A DNA stretch of 64,000 nucleotides. Origin: JAPPOI01 sp028818055. GTDB lineage: Bacteria; Pseudomonadota; Alphaproteobacteria; Rhodobacterales; Rhodobacteraceae. Position 1 is the stretch's first letter; every line of letters begins with the position of its first letter. The stretch covers positions 1,612,001 to 1,676,000 of the forward strand of contig OZ253954.1 in NCBI GenBank assembly GCA_965267405.1. Direction: 5' to 3'. Positions 15,388 to 24,126 of this stretch are shown in pieces. Below the pieces are notes generated by a model. It was given only the letters and a program-made list of their open reading frames with translations. It searched no databases and was not told the DNA's origin. The position numbers were made by a program, and so were the translations under genes.

Positions 15388-17313
15388 ATGGCGGACAGAC
15401 CAGTGACCCCTGTTTTGGACCGAGTAACGGTTCCAGCCGACATGAAACACTTGTCGGACGCCGAGCTTCATCAGCTTGCAGATGAATTGCGCGCTGAAAC
15501 GATCAGCGCTGTTAGCGAAACGGGCGGGCATCTGGGCGCAGGTCTTGGTGTTGTTGAACTGACTGTGGCACTGCACGCTGTTTTCGACACTCCCAAAGAC
15601 AAGTTGATCTGGGATGTCAGCCACCAATGCTACCCGCACAAGATCCTGACTGGCCGCCGCGACCGCATTCGAACGATCCGTCAACAAGACGGGCTGTCCG
15701 GCTTCACGAAACGAAGTGAAAGCGCATTTGATCCCTTTGGTGCCGCCCATTCCTCGACATCAATCTCGGCTGCCTTGGGTTTCGCCGTTGCGCGCGATCT
15801 TGGTGGCTCGACGGATAGCGGTTTGGGTGACGCCATCGCGGTCATCGGCGATGGCGCGATCAGCGCGGGCATGGCCTACGAAGCGATGAACAACGCCGGT
15901 CATTTGGGTCGGCGATTGATCGTCATCTTGAACGATAACGAGATGTCGATCGCACCTCCTGTTGGCGCCATGTCGTCCTATTTGTCGCGGCTGTATGCCG
16001 GCGCTCCATTTCAGGAATTCAAAGCTGCAGCGAAGGGCGCAGTCAGCTTGTTGCCTGAACCTTTCCGCGAAGGTGCAAAACGCGCCAAAGACATCTTAAA
16101 GCACACTGTGGTTGGCGGGACGTTATTTGAAGAGCTTGGCTTTTCTTACCTCGGGCCCATCGATGGCCACGACATGGACCAGCTCTTGCCGGTACTGCGC
16201 ACCGTAAAAGATCGCGCAACTGGCCCGATCCTGATCCATGTCATCACCAAAAAGGGCAAGGGTTACGCTCCAGCGGAAGCCGCGCGCGACCGTGGTCATG
16301 GTGTGTCGAAGTTCGACGTAGTGACGGGTGAGCAGAAGAAGGCCCCCTCGAATGCACCGACCTACACCAAGGTTTTTGCCAATGCGCTGATCGACGAAGC
16401 ATCGCGCGATGACAAAGTCGTCGCTGTGACTGCCGCCATGCCGGATGGCACTGGTCTTGATCTATTTGCAGAACGATATCCATCGCGTTGCTTTGATGTT
16501 GGCATCGCCGAACAACACGGCGTTACATTTTCTGCTGGATTGGCGGCGGGCGGAATGAAGCCGTTTTGCGCAATATATTCGACTTTCCTGCAGCGGGGTT
16601 ACGACCAAGTTGTCCATGACGTGGCCCTTCAACGTTTACCGGTTCGCTTCGCGATTGACCGTGCCGGGCTAGTTGGTGCTGACGGTGCAACCCATGCTGG
16701 CGCATTCGACATCGGATATCTGGCCAACCTGCCGGGTATGGTGGTGATGGCAGCCGCAGACGAAGCTGAGCTTGTCCACATGGTCGCGACGGCGGTTGCG
16801 CATAACGATGGTCCCATCGCGTTCCGGTATCCGCGTGGCGAAGGCGTGGGTGTCGACATGCCCGAACGCGGCGACGTGCTTGAGATTGGTAAAGGCCGGG
16901 TCATCCGCGAAGGAAGTCAGGTGGCAATACTATCCTTTGGAACGCGCCTGTCCGAAGTCGAAAAAGCTGCCGACGAACTTGCGCAAAAGGGCATTACGCC
17001 GACAATTGCAGATGCGCGCTTTGCCAAGCCACTGGACGAAGACCTGATCTTGCGTCTGGTCGAACAGCACGACGCGGTTATCACCATCGAAGAAGGCGCG
17101 GTTGGCGGCTTTGGCAGCCATGTCGCCCAGTTTCTCGCAGACGCGGGTGTCTTTGATACAGGACTGAAGTACCGTTCGATGGTGCTGCCGGACACATTCA
17201 TCGACCAGGCCAGTCCAAAGGCGATGTACGATATTGCCGCGATGAACGCCGAACACATCGTGACCAAGGTACTGGACGTCCTTGGTATAGTTGACATCTC
17301 AAAGCGCGCTTGA
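15388..17313 (+). CDS. dxs: 1-deoxy-D-xylulose-5-phosphate synthase
   Basis: A 641-residue thiamine diphosphate-dependent transketolase-like enzyme, entry step of the MEP pathway (pyruvate plus glyceraldehyde-3-phosphate). Visible are GHLGAGLGVVELTVALH (catalytic-domain start), the TPP motif GDGAISAGMAYEAMNNAG...NDNEMSI (about 150-180), GPIDGHD, the second-domain DVGIAEQHGVTFSAGLA with the catalytic Glu, and GADGATHAGAFD. ATG 15388 has CGGAGGA upstream and the standard N-terminus. The thiBPQ thiamine-uptake operon at 28-31 kb supplies its cofactor family, although the link is only general. Confidence 0.97.
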   Translation: MADRPVTPVLDRVTVPADMKHLSDAELHQLADELRAETISAVSETGGHLGAGLGVVELTVALHAVFDTPKDKLIWDVSHQCYPHKILTGRRDRIRTIRQQDGLSGFTKRSESAFDPFGAAHSSTSISAALGFAVARDLGGSTDSGLGDAIAVIGDGAISAGMAYEAMNNAGHLGRRLIVILNDNEMSIAPPVGAMSSYLSRLYAGAPFQEFKAAAKGAVSLLPEPFREGAKRAKDILKHTVVGGTLFEELGFSYLGPIDGHDMDQLLPVLRTVKDRATGPILIHVITKKGKGYAPAEAARDRGHGVSKFDVVTGEQKKAPSNAPTYTKVFANALIDEASRDDKVVAVTAAMPDGTGLDLFAERYPSRCFDVGIAEQHGVTFSAGLAAGGMKPFCAIYSTFLQRGYDQVVHDVALQRLPVRFAIDRAGLVGADGATHAGAFDIGYLANLPGMVVMAAADEAELVHMVATAVAHNDGPIAFRYPRGEGVGVDMPERGDVLEIGKGRVIREGSQVAILSFGTRLSEVEKAADELAQKGITPTIADARFAKPLDEDLILRLVEQHDAVITIEEGAVGGFGSHVAQFLADAGVFDTGLKYRSMVLPDTFIDQASPKAMYDIAAMNAEHIVTKVLDVLGIVDISKRA

Positions 17314-17978
17314 TGGCGGTTCTTATTTACCGATGGATCGTCTTTGGTCTTGCCGCAGGCTATCTGGTGTACCTGCTGATTATCGACGGCGACTATAGCG
17401 CGGTCGGCGGTCCATTCCGGTTTCTGACGATCTGGGCCCTTCTATTCACCTTCTTTTCGATGAGCCGGATGATGGCGATCATGGAAGGCCGCAGTGACCG
17501 CGACTGGCCAGCCACGGTTGCGGTTACCGGTGCACTGAACTTCATGGTCGTGTTCCTCTATTGGCGTCTCTACTTCGACAATCCTGCCAACGTTCGGAGC
17601 GACGGCGAAATCACTTGGTGGATTGAATACTACGTTCATGCGCTTGGACCTTTGCTCCAATGGATCGACATGTTGTTCATCCACCGCAACATCCGCGGCT
17701 TCAGAAGAGCAATCGCGTTGATGGCAGCGACCATCGTGGCCTATGTCGCCTGGATCGAGCTTGTTGTTCAGAGATTTAACGATGCGCCTTTCGGCAGCGT
17801 CACCAGCGGGCTTCCGTACCCGTTCCTGAACAATCTGGATGTGTCAGGTCGCGCTGCGTTTTACGGACAAACCGCTGTCATGGCGGTGGTCATGCTTTTG
17901 GTCATTTTCGGTCTTGGGCGTCTTCTTCGGAAAGCAAAGCCTGCAGACCGTCCCGATATGTCGGATGCAAAAGCCTGA
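17313..17978 (+). CDS. Six-helix membrane protein, Pr6Pr/AIG1-like (tentative)
   Basis: A 221-residue polytopic protein with about six membrane helices. It starts on an ATG overlapping the last base of the dxs stop, so it is coupled to dxs. FLYWRLYFDN, then YYVHALGPLLQWIDMLF with a conserved-looking His, and GLPYPFLNNLDVSGRAAFYG recall the Pr6Pr family of bacteria and the eukaryotic AIG1/FAR-17a hydrolases, where a membrane Thr and His are catalytic. The similarity is recalled, not measured; a function as a lipid hydrolase is speculation. Its 3' end overlaps the convergent SDR gene by 77 bp. Confidence 0.6.
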   Translation: MAVLIYRWIVFGLAAGYLVYLLIIDGDYSAVGGPFRFLTIWALLFTFFSMSRMMAIMEGRSDRDWPATVAVTGALNFMVVFLYWRLYFDNPANVRSDGEITWWIEYYVHALGPLLQWIDMLFIHRNIRGFRRAIALMAATIVAYVAWIELVVQRFNDAPFGSVTSGLPYPFLNNLDVSGRAAFYGQTAVMAVVMLLVIFGLGRLLRKAKPADRPDMSDAKA

Positions 17979-18756
17979 CACCCAGTTCATCCTTGATCCG
18001 GTCATTTCGCACACGCTTCGATTCGGCATAGAAGCTGCGCGCCATTGGCGTCATTTCGGCTGTCTCAAAGTCGACTGCAGGCGGCAACGGTAAGCCCAAC
18101 AGTTCAGCGGCGTACGCAAGAACGTCCTGTGGGGGAGCGGGGTCATCGTCACAAATATTGTAGATCGCACCGGGATTTGGCTTTTCAATCGATGCTTCAA
18201 GCACCTGTGCGATGTCGTCGACGTGGCAGCGGCTAAAGACTTGACCCTTCTTGATGATACGGCGTGCGGTACCGTTTCTGACCTTTGCAAAGGGACCACG
18301 TCCGGGTCCGTAAATGCCAGCCAGCCGGAAAATGTGCAGCGGCAGCCCAAGCGTTTGCCACTCTGCCTCGGCATCCACACGGGCCCGCCCACGCTTGGTC
18401 GCAGGCGTTAGGGCGCTGGTTTCATCAACCCATCCGCCATCATGATCTCCATAGACACCTGTGGTCGATAGGTACCCCACCCACTCCAAATGCTTTGCAG
18501 ATGCGATCTGATCTCGATGTTCTGCCAACACCGGATCACCTTCTTTTGGCGCGACCGATGTCAAAAGATGCGTCACGTCTTCGATTGGCAATTCCGTCCC
18601 GGGCCAGATCAGTGGCTCGATTCCCGTTGTCGCCAGCCTCTTAGCCTTTTCCTCAGATCTGGTGGTGCCAATCACCCGCCAGCCCTTTGGAATCAGGAGC
18701 TTCGCAAGACCTTGCGCCGAGAAACCGTGACCAATCGAAAGAAGCGTTTTGCCCAT
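17902..18756 (-). CDS. NAD(P)-binding SDR/epimerase-like protein (YeeZ-like)
   Basis: A 284-residue atypical short-chain dehydrogenase. The nucleotide-binding region is degenerate: LLSIGHGFSAQGLAKLL replaces the usual GxxGxxG. The middle has YLSTTGVYGDHDGGWVDET with the Tyr/Thr of the extended SDR active site, and RLAGIYGPGRGPF follows. HVDDIAQVLEASIEKPNPGAIYNICDD is the usual substrate-domain segment. E. coli YeeZ is the nearest named relative I recall; substrate unknown. ATG 18756 was chosen over 18837 because the fold starts there. The last 25 codons run antisense to the end of the membrane-protein gene. Confidence 0.8.
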   Translation of the reverse strand: MGKTLLSIGHGFSAQGLAKLLIPKGWRVIGTTRSEEKAKRLATTGIEPLIWPGTELPIEDVTHLLTSVAPKEGDPVLAEHRDQIASAKHLEWVGYLSTTGVYGDHDGGWVDETSALTPATKRGRARVDAEAEWQTLGLPLHIFRLAGIYGPGRGPFAKVRNGTARRIIKKGQVFSRCHVDDIAQVLEASIEKPNPGAIYNICDDDPAPPQDVLAYAAELLGLPLPPAVDFETAEMTPMARSFYAESKRVRNDRIKDELGVRLLHPTYRDGLQALLSEEDAQDRK

Positions 18757-18897
18757 AGCTCCAAGCAACCGAAAAACGCCCAAGCATTCAACCCGGACAA
18801 ACTTCGGGGCTTGATGCGAGTGGGCTTTCTGTGTCACTTCCGAGAATGGAAAATCAAATTATAAAAACAAAAAGCACTCTATCGGGCGAGGCCAAGC

Positions 18898-20379
18898 ATG
18901 CCTGATCTGAAAAGTCTTCCCGTTAGATCTCCTGAATTCGGAGATCACGTCTCATTCACCGACCCCGAAGCGGCTGTAGAGCTTCTGATCAAGCTGTATT
19001 CTGACGCAAGCGCGTTTCTTTGCGAAAAGTTCTCTGAAGTACTTCGCACCGGTCAATCTGATACGCGATTTCGGGCGTTTTATCCCGAGATCCGGCTAAC
19101 GACGACAAGCTTTGCACCCATCGACAATCGATTGAGCTTTGGACACGTAACCGAACCGGGTCGGTACTCAACCACCGTCACGCGCCCCGACCTTTTCGCT
19201 AACTATTTGCAGCAGCAGATCGCGCTGCTCATTCATCACCACAATACCGACATTGAAATCGGCGTTTCGCAAACTCCAATGCCTGTGCATTTTGCTGTTG
19301 CGAACGATGCCTCATTGTCTGTTCCACAAGACGGCGCGATGGACTTCACACTTCGCGATGTCTTTGACGTGCCAGATTTGGCAACAACAAACGACGATAT
19401 CGTCAACGGCTATGGCTTCACTCATCAGGACGGTTCGCAGCCGCTTGCGCCATTCGCCGCACAGCGTATCGATTATTCTCTGGCTCGCCTGTCGCACTAT
19501 ACCGCCACCGCAGCCGAGCATTTTCAGAACCATGTTTTGTTCACGAACTACCAGTTTTACGTGGATGAGTTTGAAGCGTTCGCGCGCGCGTCGCTGGATG
19601 ATCCAAAAAGTGGCTACACAGGGTTTGTTGGACCCGGAAACGTCGAGATTACGAAGTCAGACACTCCCATGCCCATACCGGCGCGGTTGCCACAAATGCC
19701 AACCTATCATCTGAAGCGTGAAGGTGGCGGCGGGATCACGTTGGTCAACATCGGCGTTGGCCCATCCAACGCCAAGACGGCGACAGACCACATCGCTGTT
19801 TTGCGGCCTCACGCCTGGCTGATGTTGGGTCATTGCGCGGGCCTTCGAAACAGCCAGCGCTTGGGTGACTTCGTTCTGGCCCACGCCTATCTGCGAGAAG
19901 ACCATGTCTTGGACGATGACTTGCCAGTTTGGGTGCCGATCCCGGCCTTGGCGGAAATCCAGATCGCATTGGAAACTGCGGTGGCCGAAATCACCCGTCT
20001 TGAAGGCTACGAACTGAAGCGGATCATGCGAACCGGAACAGTCGCGACGATCGACAACCGAAATTGGGAGCTTCGCGACCAGTCCGGCCCGGTTCAACGT
20101 CTCAGTCAAAGTCGTGCGATTGCACTCGATATGGAAAGCGCAACCATCGCCGCGAATGGTTTCCGGTTCCGCGTGCCCTATGGCACCCTTTTGTGCGTTT
20201 CAGACAAGCCGCTGCACGGTGAGCTGAAATTGCCCGGTATGGCCAGTGAATTTTACCGAACACAGGTCGCGAGCCACTTAAAAATAGGGATTCGCGCCAT
20301 GGAACGACTGCGTGAAATGCCACTGGAACGCATCCATTCTCGTAAGCTCAGAAGCTTCGAAGAGACCGCTTTCCTCTGA
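18898..20379 (+). CDS. amn: AMP nucleosidase
   Basis: A 493-residue enzyme that hydrolyses AMP to adenine and ribose-5-phosphate, adjusting the adenylate pool. Length and layout match E. coli Amn (about 480): an N-terminal regulatory domain (about 1-190) and a C-terminal nucleoside phosphorylase-like catalytic domain. In the latter, LGHCAGLRNSQRLGDFVLAHAYLREDHVL and IALDMESATIAANGFRFRVPYGTLLCVSDKP are distinctive. It stands alone between the SDR gene and HU. Confidence 0.95.
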   Translation: MPDLKSLPVRSPEFGDHVSFTDPEAAVELLIKLYSDASAFLCEKFSEVLRTGQSDTRFRAFYPEIRLTTTSFAPIDNRLSFGHVTEPGRYSTTVTRPDLFANYLQQQIALLIHHHNTDIEIGVSQTPMPVHFAVANDASLSVPQDGAMDFTLRDVFDVPDLATTNDDIVNGYGFTHQDGSQPLAPFAAQRIDYSLARLSHYTATAAEHFQNHVLFTNYQFYVDEFEAFARASLDDPKSGYTGFVGPGNVEITKSDTPMPIPARLPQMPTYHLKREGGGGITLVNIGVGPSNAKTATDHIAVLRPHAWLMLGHCAGLRNSQRLGDFVLAHAYLREDHVLDDDLPVWVPIPALAEIQIALETAVAEITRLEGYELKRIMRTGTVATIDNRNWELRDQSGPVQRLSQSRAIALDMESATIAANGFRFRVPYGTLLCVSDKPLHGELKLPGMASEFYRTQVASHLKIGIRAMERLREMPLERIHSRKLRSFEETAFL

Positions 20380-20400
20380 AAATTGGAAAAAACCACCACA

Positions 20401-20423
20401 AAATGGGCGATATTCGCCCATTT
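20401..20423. repeat. Perfect palindrome between amn and the HU gene
   Basis: AAATGGGCGA (20401-20410), spacer TAT, TCGCCCATTT (20414-20423): two exact 10-bp arms. It lies 21 bp after the amn stop and about 90 bp before the HU start. No T-run follows on the plus strand. A TATAGT (20441-20446) downstream could be the HU -10 box, which would put the palindrome near -35 as an operator; alternatively it terminates amn. Confidence 0.6.
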
Positions 20424-20512
20424 GCGCACACTAATCGTTGTATAGTGCCGCCATATCCAGTTAAATAAGGGAGATAAGCCCCTAGAATGGGCCTAGATCG
20501 AGGAGATTCAAC

Positions 20513-20800
20513 ATGGCAAAACCGATGACGAAAACCCAGCTTGTTTCAGCGTTGGCTGACAAGATGGAAAGCGACAAAAAGTCTGCTTCGGCTGCGCTTG
20601 ACGCTATCATTTCCATTATCACGGAAGAAGTGTCAGGTGGCGGTGCGGTTACGCTGCCAGGCGTCGGTAAGATTTATTGCCGTGAGCGTCCGGCGCGTAT
20701 GGTCCGCAATCCGGCCACGGGCGAGCAGATTCACAAGGACGCCGACAAGGTGGTCAAGATGACCATTGCGAAGGCTCTGAAAGACAGCGTCAACGACTGA
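20513..20800 (+). CDS. HU family nucleoid-associated DNA-binding protein
   Basis: A 95-residue HU/IHF-type protein. TKTQLVSALADKMESDKKSASAALDAIISIITEEVSGGGAVTLPGVGKIYCRERPARMVRNPATGEQI is the standard helix pair plus beta-arm with the Arg-Asn-Pro tip that inserts into the DNA minor groove. GAGGAG precedes the ATG. A strong intrinsic terminator follows, and the gene appears monocistronic, as for abundant nucleoid proteins. Confidence 0.95.
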   Translation: MAKPMTKTQLVSALADKMESDKKSASAALDAIISIITEEVSGGGAVTLPGVGKIYCRERPARMVRNPATGEQIHKDADKVVKMTIAKALKDSVND

Positions 20801-20823
20801 TACTGTCCAATCAAAAGTTTTCA

Positions 20824-20849
20824 GGGTCGCTTCGAGCGGCCCTTTTTTT
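20824..20849 (+). terminator. Rho-independent terminator of the HU gene
   Basis: GGGTCGC (20824-20830), loop TTCGA, GCGGCCC (20836-20842), then seven T (20843-20849). The stem is 7 bp with one G-T pair. It starts 23 bases after the HU stop codon. Confidence 0.93.
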
Positions 20850-20907
20850 GTGCCAAATGGACGGCTGGCACACCCGCCGATGAAATGGTACCCGGCGGTG
20901 AACAACT

Positions 20908-21786
20908 TTGGACCGCACCGTGGACATTCGCGCAATCATCATGGGCTTGGCGTTCGCGCTGATGTGGTCTTCGGCCTTCACCTCGGCGCGCATCATTGTC
21001 ACCAACGCACCGCCGTTGACCGTCTCAGCCGTGCGATTTCTTATCGCCGGTATCGTGACGCTCGCGATTGCCAAGTTTGTCGGTCAAAGCCTTCGTCTAA
21101 CGCGGTCGCAATGGCGCCTGACCATCCTCTTCGGGATTTGTCAAAACGCCCTTTATCTGGGCCTGAATTTCATTGCGATGCAGACGATCGAGGCTTCACT
21201 GGCGGCGATTGTTGCATCGTCCCTGCCACTTTGGGTCGGGTTGGCCGGTTGGCTGCTTTGGAGAGAACGACTGGCACCTATAGCGGTTGCCGGACTCTTC
21301 GGTGGCTTTGCAGGTGTCGCCTTGATCATGGGAACGCGATTGGGTGCCGGCGTTGATATCTACGGACTAGCACTGTGTTTGATCGCGGTTCTCGCGCTGA
21401 CATTCGCAACGTTGGCCGTTCGAGGAGCGTCCGCTGGTGGCAATCTACTGACGGTGGTCGGGATGCAAATGTTGGTTGGGTCTGCTGCGCTGACCTTGCC
21501 CGCCCTCGGTGAAACCTGGGAGTTCAACTGGAGCCCGACGCTGGTTGTGGCCATCCTGTACACAATCTTCGTGCCCGGTGTGATTGCCACGATTGTCTGG
21601 TTTCAGCTTGTTAACCGCATTGGAACTGTGCGCGCGGCAACGTTCCATTTCCTAAATCCGTTTCTTGGCGTTGCGATTGCGGCCGCACTTCTCGGCGAGG
21701 CTTTGGGGTGGCTCGATATCATTGGTGTTTCGATTATCACCCTGTCAATTCTCGCTGTTCAGTTGTCCAAAACGAAAGAAACCTGA
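20908..21786 (+). CDS. EamA/DMT-family exporter
   Basis: A 292-residue (or slightly shorter) membrane protein with ten predicted helices in two EamA repeats. The first repeat begins MGLAFALMWSSAFTSARIIV; the second runs from about residue 150 (YGLALCLIAVLALTFATLAVRG) to the end and includes NPFLGVAIAAALLGEALGWLDIIG. The drug/metabolite transporter family usually exports amino acids or other small metabolites; substrate unknown. The start is uncertain: TTG 20908, GTG 20920 and ATG 20941 are all in frame and the Shine-Dalgarno does not decide. Confidence 0.88.
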   Translation: MDRTVDIRAIIMGLAFALMWSSAFTSARIIVTNAPPLTVSAVRFLIAGIVTLAIAKFVGQSLRLTRSQWRLTILFGICQNALYLGLNFIAMQTIEASLAAIVASSLPLWVGLAGWLLWRERLAPIAVAGLFGGFAGVALIMGTRLGAGVDIYGLALCLIAVLALTFATLAVRGASAGGNLLTVVGMQMLVGSAALTLPALGETWEFNWSPTLVVAILYTIFVPGVIATIVWFQLVNRIGTVRAATFHFLNPFLGVAIAAALLGEALGWLDIIGVSIITLSILAVQLSKTKET

Positions 21787-21853
21787 CGGCCTTGTGATGG
21801 CCTGACAGCGGGATTTAAGTGACAAATTCAAGAATCTAGATAGGACAAGGTCG

Positions 21854-22567
21854 ATGGAACTTGTCCTTGGATACTTTGCGGGCCTGTTGACACTGATAAA
21901 CCCGTGCGTCCTGCCGATCTTGCCGATCGTGCTGGCAACGTCATTGCAGGCCGGCCGCTCGGGGCCTTTGGTTCTGGCCTTGGGATTGAGTTTGAGTTTC
22001 GTCACACTCGGCCTGTTTGTCACTGTTTTGGGCCGCGCGTTCGGCATTTCAGAAGAGATGGTCGCCAACACAGGCGCCGTTTTGATGGTTGGGTTTGGCC
22101 TTGTCCTTCTTGTTCCCCAATTTTCCGAGCGCTTTGCTACAGCCACCGCTGGGTTCGCGTCACATGCCGACGCCGGACTGGACAACGTCGATCGTTCGGG
22201 GCTGACAGGTCAGTTTGTTGCGGGCGTTCTCTTGGGTGCCGTCTGGAGCCCATGCATAGGCCCAACTCTTGGCGGGGCGATTTCTTTGGCCAGCCAAGGC
22301 GAAAGCTTGCTCTGGGCGGCTGCGATTATGACAACTTTTGCGCTCGGGGTTTCAACGATCATTCTGGCGCTTGGCTACGGCGCGCAAAGTGTGATCCGCC
22401 AACGCCAAAGCATGATGCGCCGTCTGGCTGTGTCGGCCCGGCCGCTTATGGGCGCTGTTTTTGTGCTCGTTGGGCTGGGAATACTCTTCAAAGTTCATCA
22501 CGCCTTGGATGCATGGCTTTTGGACAATCTACCCACTTGGATAACGGACCTTTCCGTTGCGATTTAA
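21854..22567 (+). CDS. CcdA-like thiol-reductant transmembrane protein
   Basis: A 237-residue protein of the CcdA/DsbD transmembrane family with six helices. The two membrane cysteines that shuttle electrons are in LTLINPCVLPILP (residue about 18) and GAVWSPCIGPTLGG (about 137). CcdA takes electrons from cytoplasmic thioredoxin and passes them to periplasmic thioredoxin-like proteins, for cytochrome c maturation or thiol repair. The next gene, 17 bases on, encodes an exported thioredoxin-fold protein that is the obvious electron acceptor. No ccm genes are nearby. Confidence 0.9.
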   Translation: MELVLGYFAGLLTLINPCVLPILPIVLATSLQAGRSGPLVLALGLSLSFVTLGLFVTVLGRAFGISEEMVANTGAVLMVGFGLVLLVPQFSERFATATAGFASHADAGLDNVDRSGLTGQFVAGVLLGAVWSPCIGPTLGGAISLASQGESLLWAAAIMTTFALGVSTIILALGYGAQSVIRQRQSMMRRLAVSARPLMGAVFVLVGLGILFKVHHALDAWLLDNLPTWITDLSVAI

Positions 22568-22584
22568 CCGTTAGGAGACGTCAA

Positions 22585-22995
22585 ATGGACCGTCGCACTT
22601 TTCTTGTAACTTCTGCAGCTGCTTTGGCGGCAGGACCCGTCCTTGCCGGGGTGGGCACCAAATATACACCTGGCCTCGTCGACAAAGAACTCGCCGCCGG
22701 GAAAACCGTGTTCATCGATTTCTATACGGACTGGTGCTCGACGTGCCGCAGCCAGGAACGCACGATCAACGCGTTTCTCGACGCAAACCCGGCGTATGAA
22801 GCCAACGTCAGCTTTATCGCCGTCGACTGGGATGTTCACTCTGGTTCTGACCTTGCCAAGCGTTTGAACATCCCACGTCGCTCTACCCTTGTTGTTCTGC
22901 GCGGCGACGAAGAGCTTGGTCGCATCGTTGCTGGAACAAGCAAGTCCAAAATCAAAGCGCTGATGGACACGGCCTTAACTGCGGCGACTGCCTAA
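22585..22995 (+). CDS. Exported thioredoxin-family protein, Tat-type signal
   Basis: A 136-residue protein. The N-terminus MDRRTFLVTSAAALAAGPVLA has the twin Arg and hydrophobic stretch of a Tat signal, with likely cleavage after ALA or AG near residue 21. The mature part is a thioredoxin fold: KTVFIDFYTDWCSTCRSQER holds the redox pair Cys-Ser-Thr-Cys, and IPRRSTLVVLRGDEELGRI replaces the usual cis-Pro segment. TAGGAGACG gives a good ribosome site. Paired with the CcdA-like gene it forms a two-gene equivalent of DsbD beta and gamma domains. Target proteins unknown. Confidence 0.88.
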   Translation: MDRRTFLVTSAAALAAGPVLAGVGTKYTPGLVDKELAAGKTVFIDFYTDWCSTCRSQERTINAFLDANPAYEANVSFIAVDWDVHSGSDLAKRLNIPRRSTLVVLRGDEELGRIVAGTSKSKIKALMDTALTAATA

Positions 22996-24122
22996 CGCGG
23001 GCCGAGGGCGCGCCGCACCAGCATAAGCGTCAAAATGAATGAGGGCAGGGCGGTCGCGAAGGCCGCCCTCAGCCCGTAGTACTCCGACACCCAGCCCATA
23101 AAGGCAGGGGCAATCATCATCACGATACTTGTTGCCAAGACCATTGCTGCGACGCTGTCTGCGGCGGGCCGATCGGGTATCCGTGCCGCTGCTGTAATTG
23201 TCATGGGGAACAATATTGCAGTGCCAAGACCAATCAGTGCAAAACCGATCAGCGCAGACCATAACCCCGGCGATACAATCACCAGTAAGAGTCCGAACAA
23301 CGCTGCCCCGCTTTGCGCATAGATGACCCGGGTCTGGCCAAATCGTTCTATCCATCCGTCCGACAACAAGCGACTGATCATCAAACAGCCAAGATACGCA
23401 GGCAACGCAAGTGTATCCAACCAATCCGGTGCACCGAAATTCTGGTCCATGAAGATCACCGACCAGTTTTGTGTACCGCTTTGACCGATCCCGGCGGACA
23501 GAGCAAACAGCATCAGGATCAGTGTCTTTCCGTCAGGCCAGGCAAAACCCTTACGCTCGCTTCGATCATCCTCGGCGCGAGGAGCCGGTTCAATGGGTAT
23601 CAAGGCAACAAGAACCCCGGCGATGATCAAAGGTGCGATCAGACCAAGATGTAATGCGGTGGAAACGGGCAACGCTCTCGCTGCGACGCCAACCAATGAG
23701 GCCAACAACATGCCCGCACTCCACAGCGCGTGTGCGCGGTTCATAACCTTGCGACCAGAATGAGATTCAATCCTGTCGGCTTCGATGTTCATGGCGATGT
23801 TGGTGAAAGAAAACACCGTGCCGTTCACCAGGAAGACGGCAAAAATCGCGGGCACGCTTCCGACTACACCGGTCAATGCGGAAAGGACCGCCATCGCCGG
23901 CACACCAATCAATAGGGTCAGCTTAGTGCCAAACCTTGCGATCATGCGGGCCGATACAAACAGCGCGAACATACCGCCAAGTGCACCCAGCGTCAGACCA
24001 AGCCCAAGTGTCGCATCGTCCATGCCCAGTCGCGATTGAATATCCGGCAGGCGCGCGAATACGCCGCCGAAAGTGGCTGCATGTAGGAAGAAAACAAAGA
24101 TAATGGCGCGCGCTGGGCTCAT
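22992..24122 (-). CDS. MFS transporter (YbjJ-like)
   Basis: A 376-residue major facilitator protein with about twelve helices. FFLHAATFGGVFARLPDIQSRLGMDDATLGL at the N-terminus and FGTKLTLLIGVPAMAV (loop 2-3) are typical of the YbjJ/fucose-permease-like group. The C-terminal half includes GLGTAILFPMTITAAARIPDRPAADSVA. Substrate cannot be inferred. It converges on the thioredoxin-like gene with a 4-bp overlap and lies just downstream of the Cys-rich gene on the same strand. Confidence 0.87.
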   Translation of the reverse strand: MSPARAIIFVFFLHAATFGGVFARLPDIQSRLGMDDATLGLGLTLGALGGMFALFVSARMIARFGTKLTLLIGVPAMAVLSALTGVVGSVPAIFAVFLVNGTVFSFTNIAMNIEADRIESHSGRKVMNRAHALWSAGMLLASLVGVAARALPVSTALHLGLIAPLIIAGVLVALIPIEPAPRAEDDRSERKGFAWPDGKTLILMLFALSAGIGQSGTQNWSVIFMDQNFGAPDWLDTLALPAYLGCLMISRLLSDGWIERFGQTRVIYAQSGAALFGLLLVIVSPGLWSALIGFALIGLGTAILFPMTITAAARIPDRPAADSVAAMVLATSIVMMIAPAFMGWVSEYYGLRAAFATALPSFILTLMLVRRALGPR

Positions 24123-24126
24123 GCCG

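Noticed and set aside
21904..22584. Upstream extension of the thioredoxin-like frame inside the CcdA-like gene
   Set aside because: The extension is out of frame with certain CcdA coding sequence; the true start is ATG 22585 with TAGGAGACG and a Tat signal.
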